A DNA stretch of 64,000 bases, from positions 397,598 through 461,597 of the forward strand of contig NZ_JAVFVS010000011.1 of the NCBI RefSeq assembly GCF_030929605.1, written 5' to 3'. The position numbers and the translations under genes were made by a program. This document shows positions 24,716 through 32,677 of this stretch, piece after piece. Source of the DNA: Flavobacterium sp. LHD-80. GTDB taxonomy: Bacteria; Bacteroidota; Bacteroidia; Flavobacteriales; Flavobacteriaceae. How positions within the stretch are numbered: the first letter of the stretch is position 1; every line of letters starts with the position of its first letter. The notes below the pieces were generated by a model. The model did not search any database. It worked only from the letters and a program-made list of their open reading frames with translations, and was not told the DNA's origin.

Positions 24716-24820
24716 GTGAGCGTTAGGGGTTGAAGTGGAGCTCTTTTTGTGGCTGGCTTCTTTAGCCAGACATAAAAAAGCGGGAACGGAAAACCCGCCC
24801 GGAGGGAACGCCCAAAATAT
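24716..24820. repeat. dispersed repeat of GCGTTAGGG...GGGAACGCCC type, copy A
   Basis: It starts with GAGCGTTAGGGGTTGAAGTG and ends with CCCGGAGGGAACGCCCAAAA. Inside are a small CTGGCT/AGCCAG hairpin and CGGG/CCCG pairs. A second copy with the same ends lies at 42480-42593 and a more diverged one, inverted, near 63485-63585. It lies between crtZ and the SRPBCC gene. Confidence 0.75.
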
Positions 24821-24821
24821 T

Positions 24822-25262
24822 TTACATTTTATAATATTTAAATGGTACAAACAACATTCCGAAACATTCTCCTTTTTCTTTGTTGAGGTGTTTATGGTGT
24901 ATTTTATGTGCTTTTCTAAGTCCGATGAGGTATTTGTTTTTAGTGTTTTTGAACCATTTAAAGCGCTGATGAATCAAAACATCGTGAATCAAAAAATAGC
25001 AAACGCCGTAAAGCGTTATTCCGCAAGCAATAAAAAACAAATAATTGAAACCGGCTTGAGCACCAAAATAAAATAAGAGAATACTGGGAGTAGCAAAAAT
25101 GACAAAGAAAATGTCGTTGCGCTCAAAAGTATGCTCGTATTTTGGTTGATGATGATCCTCGTGAAAATACCACATAAAACCGTGCATTACGTACTTGTGT
25201 GTAAGCCAGGTAATACATTCCATGAACAGAAAAACGCCTATAAAGATTAAGAAAGAAATCAT
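24822..25262 (-). CDS. crtZ: beta-carotene hydroxylase, fatty-acid-hydroxylase superfamily
   Basis: This 146-residue membrane protein has the histidine clusters of di-iron hydroxylases: H22 and H27 (HKYVMH), H34, H37 and H38 (HEDHH), HDVLIH, and HKIHHKHL near the end. CrtZ adds 3-hydroxyl groups to beta-ionone rings and gives zeaxanthin. It follows crtB after about 220 bases that contain a palindromic element. No lycopene cyclase gene is next to it. Confidence 0.9.
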   Translation of the reverse strand: MISFLIFIGVFLFMECITWLTHKYVMHGFMWYFHEDHHQPKYEHTFERNDIFFVIFATPSILLFYFGAQAGFNYLFFIACGITLYGVCYFLIHDVLIHQRFKWFKNTKNKYLIGLRKAHKIHHKHLNKEKGECFGMLFVPFKYYKM

Positions 25263-25365
25263 TTTATAAATGTTGTTATTAAAATTATGACTTTATTTTG
25301 TTTGAGTTTAGCTTTAAGTTATAAAAGATTAACTCTAATGATTATTTTGTTGCCTTTTCTCTCAT

Positions 25366-25473
25366 TTTTGTCATTCCGAGGAACGAGGAATCTCCGCAAG
25401 TAACTCCGCAATCTAAAGTGACAATCTTTGTCGAGTTTCTCGTGGAGATTCCTCGTTCCTCGGAATGACAAAA
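25366..25473. repeat. dispersed long inverted repeat, copy 2
   Basis: Arms 25366-25395 and 25444-25473 are a perfect 30-bp inverted repeat with core CATTCCGAGGAACGAGGAAT, the same family as 22513-22614. It lies between crtB and crtZ and could act as an attenuator or as a target of RAYT-type enzymes. Confidence 0.9.
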
Positions 25474-25485
25474 TGGACGTATAAT

Positions 25486-26325
25486 TTATACTAATTTAAG
25501 CTTATACGTCACAAAAGACTGTGCCAAAAGCCCCGCTTTTGTATAATTAGAAACCCGTATTCTCGAATTCCCTATTTCTTGATATGGCGTGTTTTTTAGT
25601 TTTTTAAGCAGTTTTTTATAATAAACATAAGCCGTGTAAACACCAAATTTAGCTTCAATTGGGAGTTTTACAATTCCGTGATACGCAATTCTGAAATCCT
25701 CTTCGATTTCTTTGATGATTTGCGCTTTTGCATCTTCATTGAAATTGTTGAGGTTGATTCCCGGAAAATAAGTTCGGTTTAAAATAAGATTATCATCTCT
25801 TAAATCTCTCAGGAAATTTACCTTTTGAAAAGCCGATCCTAAACGCATTGCTTCGTGTTTTAGCTGTTCGTATTTGTGCTCTTTTCCAGCAACAAAAACT
25901 TTCAAGCACATTAAACCAACAACATCGGCAGAGCCGTAAATATAATCTGCGTATTCGGTTTGAGTATTATAAGTTGATTTTATAAGATCGAGTTTCATGC
26001 TTTTTAAAAACGCCTGAACTAAATCATCGGTAATATTGTATTCTTTGACCGTATGCTGAAAAGAATTCAAAATAGGATTTAGGCTTATGCCTAATTGCAT
26101 TGCTTTGTAATATTCTTTTTCGAAATCCTCTATCAGATATTCTTTTTCATAATCGTGAAATGAATCTACGATTTCGTCAGCAAAGCGCACGAATCCGTAA
26201 ATGCTGTAAATCGCATCACGAATACTTGGCGAAAGCATTTTTACTGCCAATGAAAATGAGGAACTGTAATTTTGCGTAATCAGTTTACTGCATTTGAAAG
26301 AAACGGCGTCGAATAGTGATTTCAT
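25486..26325 (-). CDS. crtB: phytoene synthase
   Basis: This 279-residue enzyme condenses two geranylgeranyl diphosphates to phytoene. The two Asp-rich metal sites are present: DEIVDSFHDYEKE near the N-terminus and NFLRDLRDDN in the middle, with GSAFQKVNFLRD before it. The start is two bases after the crtI stop, so crtI and crtB are in one operon. Confidence 0.95.
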   Translation of the reverse strand: MKSLFDAVSFKCSKLITQNYSSSFSLAVKMLSPSIRDAIYSIYGFVRFADEIVDSFHDYEKEYLIEDFEKEYYKAMQLGISLNPILNSFQHTVKEYNITDDLVQAFLKSMKLDLIKSTYNTQTEYADYIYGSADVVGLMCLKVFVAGKEHKYEQLKHEAMRLGSAFQKVNFLRDLRDDNLILNRTYFPGINLNNFNEDAKAQIIKEIEEDFRIAYHGIVKLPIEAKFGVYTAYVYYKKLLKKLKNTPYQEIGNSRIRVSNYTKAGLLAQSFVTYKLKLV

Positions 26326-26328
26326 TTT

Positions 26329-27795
26329 TTAAGATCTAAAAGATTTTTGAATTAACTCAGCAACCAATTTTCCCGAAATTAAAGCAGGCGGAACCCCTGG
26401 GCCAGGAACGGTTAATTGTCCTGTGAAATATAAATTACGTACTTTTTTACTTTTTAGTTTTGGCCTTAAAAAAGCAGTTTGTAATAGCGTATTCGCCATT
26501 CCGTAGGCGTTGCCTTTGTACGCGTTGTAATCTGTTACAAAATCATTTTTGCAGAATGACTTCTTAAATATAATGTTATTTTTAATTTTCTGTTGTGTAA
26601 GTTCTTCAAAACGAGTGATGATCTTTTCGAAATATTCCTCTCGAAGTTCTTCATTATCTTCAATTCCGGGCGCAAGCGGAATTAAGAAAAAACCTGATTC
26701 CATTCCGTCTGGGGCACAAGTTAAATCTGTTTTGGATGGGAAATTGGCATAAAACAAAGGCGACTCTGGCCATTCTGGATTGTCGTAAATTGCTTTTGCA
26801 TGTTGATCAAAATCAACATCAAAAAACAAAGCGTGATGCGAAATGTTTTCTATTTTTTTATTGAAGCCAATGAAAAATAGGAGCGAAGAAGGAGCGAAAA
26901 TTCGGTTTTCCCAATATTCATCAGAATATGCGCGATGTTCTTTTTCAAGTAAAGATTCTGTATGCTGATAATCGGCACCGCTTAAAATTAGGTTTGCTTT
27001 TATAATTTTTCCGTTGATTTTAACTCCGGTTGCAGTTTTGTTTTCAACGACTATTTTTTCAATTGGTGAATTGGTTTTAATCGTGACGCCAAGTTCCAAA
27101 GCTAATTTTTCTATTCCACGAATAACATCAAACATTCCTGTTTTTGGATGCCAGGTTCCAAGACCGAAATCGGCATAATTCATGAAATTGTAAAAAGAAG
27201 GCGTTTTGCTTGGTTTTGCTCCAAGAAATAAAACCGGAAATTCTAAGATTTGAATTAATCTTTCATTTTTGAATTTCTTTCGAATATCCTGACTCACGTT
27301 GCTCAAAAACTGATTCAGTTTTAAAGCTGTTTTTGGTGTAATTAATTCTAAAGGAGAAACACCGGGACGATAAACCAAATCTTTAATCGCAATATCATAA
27401 TTGCTTTTTGCCTGATCGATGAAGTCTTGAAGTTTATTGGCGCTTCCTTTTTCGATTTCTTCAAAAGCCGATTTAATTTCTTCTAAATTATCGCAAATGC
27501 TTATAAAATCATTTGTTCCAAAATAAACCCGATAAGCAGGATTGAGTTTTATAAGCTCGTAATAATCTGAAGTTTGTTTATCAAAATCTTGAAAAAAGCG
27601 ATCAAAAACATCTGGCATCCAGTACCAGCTTGGTCCCATATCAAAGGTGAAACCCTCTTTTTTGAATTGTCTGGCTCGGCCACCAATCGTTGGATTTTTT
27701 TCATAAATAGTGACCTCGTGTCCTTGTTTTGCTAAGTAACACGATGCGGCTAAAGAGGAGAAGCCAGATCCTAATATGATAATTGTTTTTGTCAT
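26329..27795 (-). CDS. crtI: phytoene desaturase
   Basis: This 488-residue FAD enzyme introduces the double bonds that turn phytoene to lycopene. It has an N-terminal dinucleotide-binding motif (GSGFSSLAASCYLAKQGH), then GGRARQFKKEGFTFDMGPSW, and the C-terminal FAD motif YFTGQLTVPGPGVPPALISG. Length matches CrtI. It starts 37 bases after the CarH-like regulator, and a TATATTTG -7 element lies in that gap. Confidence 0.95.
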   Translation of the reverse strand: MTKTIIILGSGFSSLAASCYLAKQGHEVTIYEKNPTIGGRARQFKKEGFTFDMGPSWYWMPDVFDRFFQDFDKQTSDYYELIKLNPAYRVYFGTNDFISICDNLEEIKSAFEEIEKGSANKLQDFIDQAKSNYDIAIKDLVYRPGVSPLELITPKTALKLNQFLSNVSQDIRKKFKNERLIQILEFPVLFLGAKPSKTPSFYNFMNYADFGLGTWHPKTGMFDVIRGIEKLALELGVTIKTNSPIEKIVVENKTATGVKINGKIIKANLILSGADYQHTESLLEKEHRAYSDEYWENRIFAPSSLLFFIGFNKKIENISHHALFFDVDFDQHAKAIYDNPEWPESPLFYANFPSKTDLTCAPDGMESGFFLIPLAPGIEDNEELREEYFEKIITRFEELTQQKIKNNIIFKKSFCKNDFVTDYNAYKGNAYGMANTLLQTAFLRPKLKSKKVRNLYFTGQLTVPGPGVPPALISGKLVAELIQKSFRS

Positions 27796-27803
27796 TTGTT
27801 TAA

Positions 27804-27811
27804 CAAATATA
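27804..27811 (-). promoter_or_regulatory. -7 promoter element TATATTTG of crtI
   Basis: Read on the minus strand, TATATTTG lies just upstream of the crtI ATG. TTTGTTTAA-like words flank it on both sides and are possible regulator sites. Confidence 0.5.
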
Positions 27812-27832
27812 CAAAAACTTTAAACAAAATAA

Positions 27833-28732
27833 TTAGATTTCTTCTACAGTTTCTTCCATTGAGTCAAAAATACGAATACGCTCATGTAAATTTGATTGTT
27901 CAATATGTTCAACCATATTACCCATAAGCCAGATTTCATTATTTTTCAGCAACAGTTTTTGTCCCATCGATTTTACGTATTGATTAATAACGGTTCTGTC
28001 TGGTTGAACGGTCATGAACGAAACAAATGTTATGTTTTCAAAATGTCTGGTTAAATCTTGAAGGTTTTCAATAGGCATACTTTCACCTAAATAAATGGTT
28101 TTGTATCCTTTTGATAAAATTTCGTATTGCAGATATAAAAGACCAATTTGATGCACTTCATTCAAAGGCAATGAAAGAACAAAGATTCGGTCTGTTTTAG
28201 TTGGTTTTAATATTTGAAGACTTTCGGTATAAATTAAAATCTTCTGTTTGATCAAATGACTCATAAAATGTTCATTTGCTGGTGTTATGGTTTCTGATTG
28301 CCATAACAAGCCCAATTCTTTCAACAACGGAAGAAAATGTTCTTTAAAAACTTCTTTAAAGCTTTTTTCTGAAATAAGCCAGTCAAAAGTATTGAAGAAT
28401 AATTCCTGATCAAAATTCATCATCGCCATTTTGAATGACGTGATCGCATAGTTTTGTGAATTTTTCTTCGAAATGATTTCACGAACTAACAACGGGATTT
28501 TCTCCTCAGGATAAGTAGCAATTTTAGAGATTTTATAACCGTACTGGTGCAGTAAAGTTATATTCAAAAGTTTCTGTAAATTTTGTAAATTATATAGTCT
28601 GATATTGGTATCAGTTCGCATTGGTTCAAGAATGTTATATCTTTTTTCCCAAATCCGAATTGTATGCGCTTTTATACCAGATAAGTTTTCAAGGTCTTTT
28701 ATGCTGAAAACTGTTTTTATATTGTTTACCAT
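27833..28732 (-). CDS. carH: CarH-type B12-binding MerR-family regulator
   Basis: This 299-residue protein has an N-terminal MerR helix-turn-helix (FSIKDLENLSGIKAHTIRIW, residues 9-28), a helical B12-binding-2 domain, and a C-terminal cobalamin-binding Rossmann domain. It has both CarH signatures: Wx9EH (W144, E154, H155) and ExHxxG (E192, H194, G197), H194 being the expected lower ligand. CarH proteins bind adenosylcobalamin, repress carotenoid genes in the dark as tetramers and fall apart in light. The residue after W144 is Gln145, where the Thermus protein has the histidine that caps cobalt after light. It is the gene before crtI. Light response is inferred. Confidence 0.85.
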   Translation of the reverse strand: MVNNIKTVFSIKDLENLSGIKAHTIRIWEKRYNILEPMRTDTNIRLYNLQNLQKLLNITLLHQYGYKISKIATYPEEKIPLLVREIISKKNSQNYAITSFKMAMMNFDQELFFNTFDWLISEKSFKEVFKEHFLPLLKELGLLWQSETITPANEHFMSHLIKQKILIYTESLQILKPTKTDRIFVLSLPLNEVHQIGLLYLQYEILSKGYKTIYLGESMPIENLQDLTRHFENITFVSFMTVQPDRTVINQYVKSMGQKLLLKNNEIWLMGNMVEHIEQSNLHERIRIFDSMEETVEEI

Positions 28733-28750
28733 TTCCTATTGTTGAGTAAA

Positions 28751-28758
28751 CAAAAATA
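28751..28758 (-). promoter_or_regulatory. -7 promoter element TATTTTTG of carH
   Basis: TATTTTTG, read on the minus strand, lies about 20 bases upstream of the carH ATG and fits TAnnTTTG. It overlaps a TTGTT-AACAA inverted word (about 28740-28756). The rest of the 259-base gap to the TPR gene holds only the terminator of that gene. Confidence 0.4.
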
Positions 28759-28937
28759 AAATAAAATCTGAAAAAACCTTTAAAACTTTATCAAAATGAT
28801 CGATTATTGAAAGTTTGTAGTAACATACTGATTTAATTGGCTTAAAAGAATCTATATTTTTGTATTATTTGAATTTTTGGATGCAAAAACGCGAATTATT
28901 TAGAGTTGTTCTAATGTGAAATTTAGTTCCTTTTTAA

Positions 28938-28982
28938 AAAAATAAGCAACCTGTAGAACTATTTCTACGGGCTGCTTATTTC
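28938..28982 (-). terminator. intrinsic terminator of the TPR gene
   Basis: AAATAAGCAACCTGTAGAA pairs with CTACGGGCTGCTTATTT; on the minus strand a U run follows the hairpin, just after the TPR gene's stop. Confidence 0.75.
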
Positions 28983-28991
28983 AATTTGCAT

Positions 28992-29492
28992 TTATTTACA
29001 AAAGGTGTTTTTGTTTTTGATTGCACTTTGACTGCCAAGTTCTACGGCTTTTGAGAAATCTTTACAGGAATTTTTCTTATCGCCAATTTTATTATAAGCC
29101 AAGCCTCTCAAATTATATGCGATATAATCTTTTGGATTCAAGCCAAGTGACGAAGTGCAGTCGTCAATAGCTTCTTTGTAGTTCATTAATTTGTAATTTA
29201 CATTTGCTCTTCCAGTAAAAGCATCAGCATTCATGCTGTCCAATTCGATTGTTTTGCTAAAGTCTGCTAGAGCGCCTTTTAAGTCATTAAGCTTAAGTTT
29301 AGCTACGCCACGATTTTGGTAGGCCTCAACAAATTTAGAATTCATGCTGATGGCTTTGGTGTAATCGGCGATGGCGCCTTTTGTGTTTCCTGCTTCAGCT
29401 TTTTTCATGGCTTTGTCAAAATAAGCAGTTGCAGATTGCGCCCAGGAAGAGCAAGTAATCATAATAAATGATACTAGTAGTAGGTTTTTCAT
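28992..29492 (-). CDS. exported TPR-repeat protein
   Basis: This 166-residue protein has a signal peptide (MKNLLLVSFIMITCSSWAQS) and about four TPR repeats (KGAIADYTKAISMNSKFVEA, LKGALADFSKTIELDS, YKEAIDDCTSSLGLNPKD). TPRs mediate protein contacts; no enzyme part is present, so the role is open. Confidence 0.85.
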   Translation of the reverse strand: MKNLLLVSFIMITCSSWAQSATAYFDKAMKKAEAGNTKGAIADYTKAISMNSKFVEAYQNRGVAKLKLNDLKGALADFSKTIELDSMNADAFTGRANVNYKLMNYKEAIDDCTSSLGLNPKDYIAYNLRGLAYNKIGDKKNSCKDFSKAVELGSQSAIKNKNTFCK

Positions 29493-29588
29493 AAACTAAT
29501 TTGGGATTAGTGATTAATTATTTCCAAACGAATTTATGAAAGATTTATTTTGTAAGAGAACTTCGGGTGTAAAATAATTGTGATATAA

Positions 29589-30146
29589 TTAAACTTTCAA
29601 AAAACCACGAAATCCTCTTGCAGCATAATAGGATTCGGCGCCATTATGATAAAGAAAAACCCTGCCGTAGCGGAAATCACAAAATACTGCACCGCCAAGT
29701 TTTCGAACATCATCGGGCGTTGCTATCCAACTGGAAGTTTTGGTGTCGAAATTTCCAAATTCTTGTAGTTGTCGATATTGTTCTTCGGTTAAAAGCTCAA
29801 TTCCCATTTCGTCTGCCATATCAACAGCGCTGTTTTTAGGTTTGTGTTCTTTTCTCGAATCTAATGCTTTTCTATCATAACAAAGACTTCTGCGGGCTTT
29901 TGGGCTTTCGGCTACGCAATCAAAAAATACATATTCGTCGGTGTTTTTGTCATAACCTACAACATCTGGTTCGCCATCGGTTTTTTCCATTTGAAGCAAT
30001 GACCAAATTTTCTCTGGATTAGCATTCAGTTTAGTTTCGACATTTGACCATTCAATATTTTGATGACGTTTTGTGTTTTTCTCAAAACGAATTTTCAAAA
30101 TGCCGATAAGCTGTTCTTGTTCTTCTTGCGAAATTTTACTTTTCAT
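29589..30146 (-). CDS. DUF4256 protein
   Basis: This 185-residue protein matches DUF4256 over its full length (GEPDVVGYDKNTDEYVFFDC, SPKARRSLCYDRKALDSRKE, the C-terminal CDFRYGRVFLYHNGAESYYA). The family is widespread and has no known function. It is 18 bases downstream of the alkylation-repair gene, likely one operon. Confidence 0.85.
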   Translation of the reverse strand: MKSKISQEEQEQLIGILKIRFEKNTKRHQNIEWSNVETKLNANPEKIWSLLQMEKTDGEPDVVGYDKNTDEYVFFDCVAESPKARRSLCYDRKALDSRKEHKPKNSAVDMADEMGIELLTEEQYRQLQEFGNFDTKTSSWIATPDDVRKLGGAVFCDFRYGRVFLYHNGAESYYAARGFRGFLKV

Positions 30147-30164
30147 TTTGTTGTTTTTTGATCA

Positions 30165-30830
30165 TTATTCTTGACGGCGTACCATCTCATTGATCCAAAT
30201 TGGAGCGAAAGGAGAGGTACAACCTTTTGAAGTTGGATAATCTCTGTAAATGCCTAATTTTTCTCCAATGGCCAAAGCGCGTGCTCGATATTCAGGGAAT
30301 TTAATTCCAATTTGTGCCAAAGTGCTATTCATTGTCCATTGTACTTCTGGCGCTGCTGTTGGCATTTCGTTTTCAATTCGGTCAAGCAGAGCAGGCAAAT
30401 CAAGAATGTCTGGATTTCTAGCAACGCATCCGCTGGTTAAACTCCATGCAGCGCGTCCGTGCATTACATCAGATGTATGCATCCAAGCTTGTCGCAACGT
30501 TTCGCGATCCGGATAATCTTTTATTATATAGGAATAAAACCAATCGGCAATATGAACGAATTTTTCTGAAGAAACCATTTTGGCAATTTGTTCATTCGAA
30601 AGTTTTTTTGGATCAAGAGTTAATATCGATAAAAACCTCGCGTCAGCATTTTCCGTATCCCAAAGTTCCAGTGCTAATTCGTGATTGGTTTTGATTTTTT
30701 TAGCCAATGTCCGAATGTCGCCCATTTTAACGCCAAACTGATTTTCAGAAGCTCCTCGTTTTTTATTTTGGGCAAACACTTTTTCATCTCCAAGAGATTT
30801 TAATTGCAATAGAATATCGTTAGCTGTCAT
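30165..30830 (-). CDS. DNA alkylation repair protein, AlkD-like
   Basis: This 221-residue protein consists of ALK/HEAT-like helical repeats (GVKMGDIRTLAKKI, LALELWDTENADARFLSI, VHIADWFYSYIIKDYPDRET). AlkD-type enzymes remove positively charged alkylated bases without base flipping. The C-terminus (GCTSPFAPIWINEMVRRQE) is typical for this subgroup. Catalytic residues are not confirmed by eye. Confidence 0.8.
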   Translation of the reverse strand: MTANDILLQLKSLGDEKVFAQNKKRGASENQFGVKMGDIRTLAKKIKTNHELALELWDTENADARFLSILTLDPKKLSNEQIAKMVSSEKFVHIADWFYSYIIKDYPDRETLRQAWMHTSDVMHGRAAWSLTSGCVARNPDILDLPALLDRIENEMPTAAPEVQWTMNSTLAQIGIKFPEYRARALAIGEKLGIYRDYPTSKGCTSPFAPIWINEMVRRQE

Positions 30831-30859
30831 TTTGATTTGGTTTATTTTAGAATGGAAAA

Positions 30860-31438
30860 TTAATCATTTAAGCCTTTTCCGTCAAGAATATTCTGAGTGT
30901 GTTTTTCAACTCTTGCTTCTCGTGTTTTGGCTTGTTTTGGTTGAGAAAAATGAAGTAAATAGGCTCTTTGTCTTCCAGGAGTTAAGGCTTCGAAAGCTTT
31001 TTTCAATTCAGGATCTTCATTTAATTTCTTTTGAAATTCTTCAGAAACTGGAAAATCAGAAGTTTTTTTCAAATTGACTTTTAAACCTGCTTTTTCAATT
31101 TCAATTGCCTGATAGATATAGGTTTTTAAAATAGGTTTTAAATCGACAATTTCTTTTAGACTTGTAAATCGAATATGACGCGCCGCCTGAACGTTCTCAG
31201 ATTGCTGAATCAAAATGCCGTCAGTATCTTTCATCAAAGCACCTTTAAAAAATAAAAAAGCGCAATATTCCTTAAAAGCATGAATTAAAACAACATTGCT
31301 GTCTTGGTACATATAACAAGGATTTCCCCATTTTAATTCTTCAGTAAGTTGGCATTCTAAAGCAATGGTTCGCATTGCTTCCAGTTCATCCTGCCATTTT
31401 GTGGCTTTATCAAAGAAAAAATCAACTTTCGGATTCAT
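30860..31438 (-). CDS. YdeI/OmpD-associated family protein with DUF1801
   Basis: This 192-residue protein has a DUF1801 part (LECQLTEELKWGNPCYMYQD) followed by the helical YdeI C-terminus (EEFQKKLNEDPELKKAFEAL, TPGRQRAYLLHFSQPKQAKT). Function unknown. It is the last gene of an ArsR-SRPBCC-DoxX-YdeI operon. Confidence 0.85.
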   Translation of the reverse strand: MNPKVDFFFDKATKWQDELEAMRTIALECQLTEELKWGNPCYMYQDSNVVLIHAFKEYCAFLFFKGALMKDTDGILIQQSENVQAARHIRFTSLKEIVDLKPILKTYIYQAIEIEKAGLKVNLKKTSDFPVSEEFQKKLNEDPELKKAFEALTPGRQRAYLLHFSQPKQAKTREARVEKHTQNILDGKGLND

Positions 31439-31449
31439 TTTTAATACGT

Positions 31450-31827
31450 TTAAACGTTAACGAGTTTTCTTTCCGCTGGTCTAAAATACCAAGAGATTGC
31501 GGTCAGGATAATTAAGAGTGCTGGCCCGAAAAAATCTTTTGCACTATCGCCTGCGGCAAAATGTGAAAATATAGCGCCCGACATTGCAAAGAAAAAACCA
31601 GCATAAGCCCATTCTTTCAACAACGGAAATTTGGGAATTAAAACAGCAATTACGCCGAGAATTTTCCAAACGGCTAATAAAGTTAGTAAATAAATTGGAT
31701 AACCTAGATGCGACATTCTGAGGGTTTCGTCTTTTGACTGCATTAATTGTACAATTCCAGTTGCTGTCATGCCCAATGCCAGCCAAAGCGTAGCAACCCA
31801 ATAAATAATTTTGTTTCTCTTTGTCAT
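31450..31827 (-). CDS. DoxX-family membrane protein
   Basis: This 125-residue protein has four membrane segments (ATLWLALGMTATGIVQLM and others) as in the DoxX family. In such ArsR operons these small membrane proteins have no proven role. It lies eight bases after the SRPBCC gene. Confidence 0.82.
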   Translation of the reverse strand: MTKRNKIIYWVATLWLALGMTATGIVQLMQSKDETLRMSHLGYPIYLLTLLAVWKILGVIAVLIPKFPLLKEWAYAGFFFAMSGAIFSHFAAGDSAKDFFGPALLIILTAISWYFRPAERKLVNV

Positions 31828-31835
31828 AATACTTT

Positions 31836-32303
31836 TTATTTTAGTTTGTTACAAATTTCTTCTAATCGATTATGAGCCATGTTGAGGCCTTGTTTAAATG
31901 GCAATTGAAGCATTTGATCTCTTAGTTCGTTAGATTTATAGACGATCTGCATAGTAAGTTTGCTTCGGTTGTCATTTAGCGGTTTAAATTCTAAAAATTC
32001 TAATTGAACAGCAAAAGGCGAATTTTCCATTTCAAAAGTTCTGGTAATTTTTTCATTTGGAACAAATTCATGAATAACGCCATTCATCTGGACAACCACA
32101 TTTCCTTTAGCATCACTGGTTTCAAATTGATAACCGCCATGTTTTTTGTTTTCAAGTTTTAAAACTTTGGTTCCCATCCATTGTTCTACAATTTTGGGTT
32201 CGATATAAGCTTTAAAAAGCAATTCGACCGGCAAATCAAAATCGCGTGTAATTACGAGCTCTTGTTTGTTGTCTTCAGCATTTATTTTTGTTTTTAATTC
32301 CAT
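31836..32303 (-). CDS. SRPBCC (AHSA1-like) protein
   Basis: This 155-residue protein has the AHSA1-type ligand-binding fold (TRDFDLPVELLFKAYIEPKI, VEQWMG, KITRTFEMENSPF). It is co-encoded with an ArsR regulator, a pairing common in Bacteroidota. The ligand is not known. Confidence 0.87.
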   Translation of the reverse strand: MELKTKINAEDNKQELVITRDFDLPVELLFKAYIEPKIVEQWMGTKVLKLENKKHGGYQFETSDAKGNVVVQMNGVIHEFVPNEKITRTFEMENSPFAVQLEFLEFKPLNDNRSKLTMQIVYKSNELRDQMLQLPFKQGLNMAHNRLEEICNKLK

Positions 32304-32308
32304 AGCAG

Positions 32309-32632
32309 TTAGTTTTCGGGTTTGTAGTTTTTCATGATGTCTTCGAGTTTGTTGAATCTGTCATCCCACATTTGGCGGAAAGGCTCTATAAAATCGGCTA
32401 TTTGTTTCATTTTTTTAGCATTTATGGTATAATAGACTTCTCGGCCGTTTTGTGTTTGCTGTAATAATTCACATTCCGTAAGAATCTTTAAATGCTTTGA
32501 AACTGTCGGACGTGCCGTGTCAAAGTTTGACGCAATCGCACCCGCTGTCATCGAATGCGAAGTCACTAAAAGTAAAATGGCTCTTCTTGTAGGATCGGCT
32601 ATTGCCTGAAATACATCTCTTCTTAAATTCAT
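32309..32632 (-). CDS. ArsR-family transcriptional regulator
   Basis: This 107-residue winged-helix protein (FQAIADPTRRAILLLV, ARPTVSKHLKILTECELLQQ, GREVYYTIN) lacks the cysteine pairs of metal-sensing ArsR members, so it probably senses something else. It heads the four-gene operon down to 30860 and probably represses it through the two direct repeats just upstream. Confidence 0.9.
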   Translation of the reverse strand: MNLRRDVFQAIADPTRRAILLLVTSHSMTAGAIASNFDTARPTVSKHLKILTECELLQQTQNGREVYYTINAKKMKQIADFIEPFRQMWDDRFNKLEDIMKNYKPEN

Positions 32633-32634
32633 TG

Positions 32635-32677
32635 TGAAGTTATTTGGCTACAAATATAAATGAAGTCATTTGGCTAC
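32635..32677 (-). promoter_or_regulatory. ArsR operon promoter with duplicated operator-like sites
   Basis: Two 17-bp direct repeats, 32635-32651 and 32661-32677, differ at one base; minus-strand sequence GTAGCCAAATAACTTCA and GTAGCCAAATGACTTCA. The -7 element TATATTTG (32651-32658) lies between them, so a bound repressor would block RNA polymerase. Confidence 0.65.
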
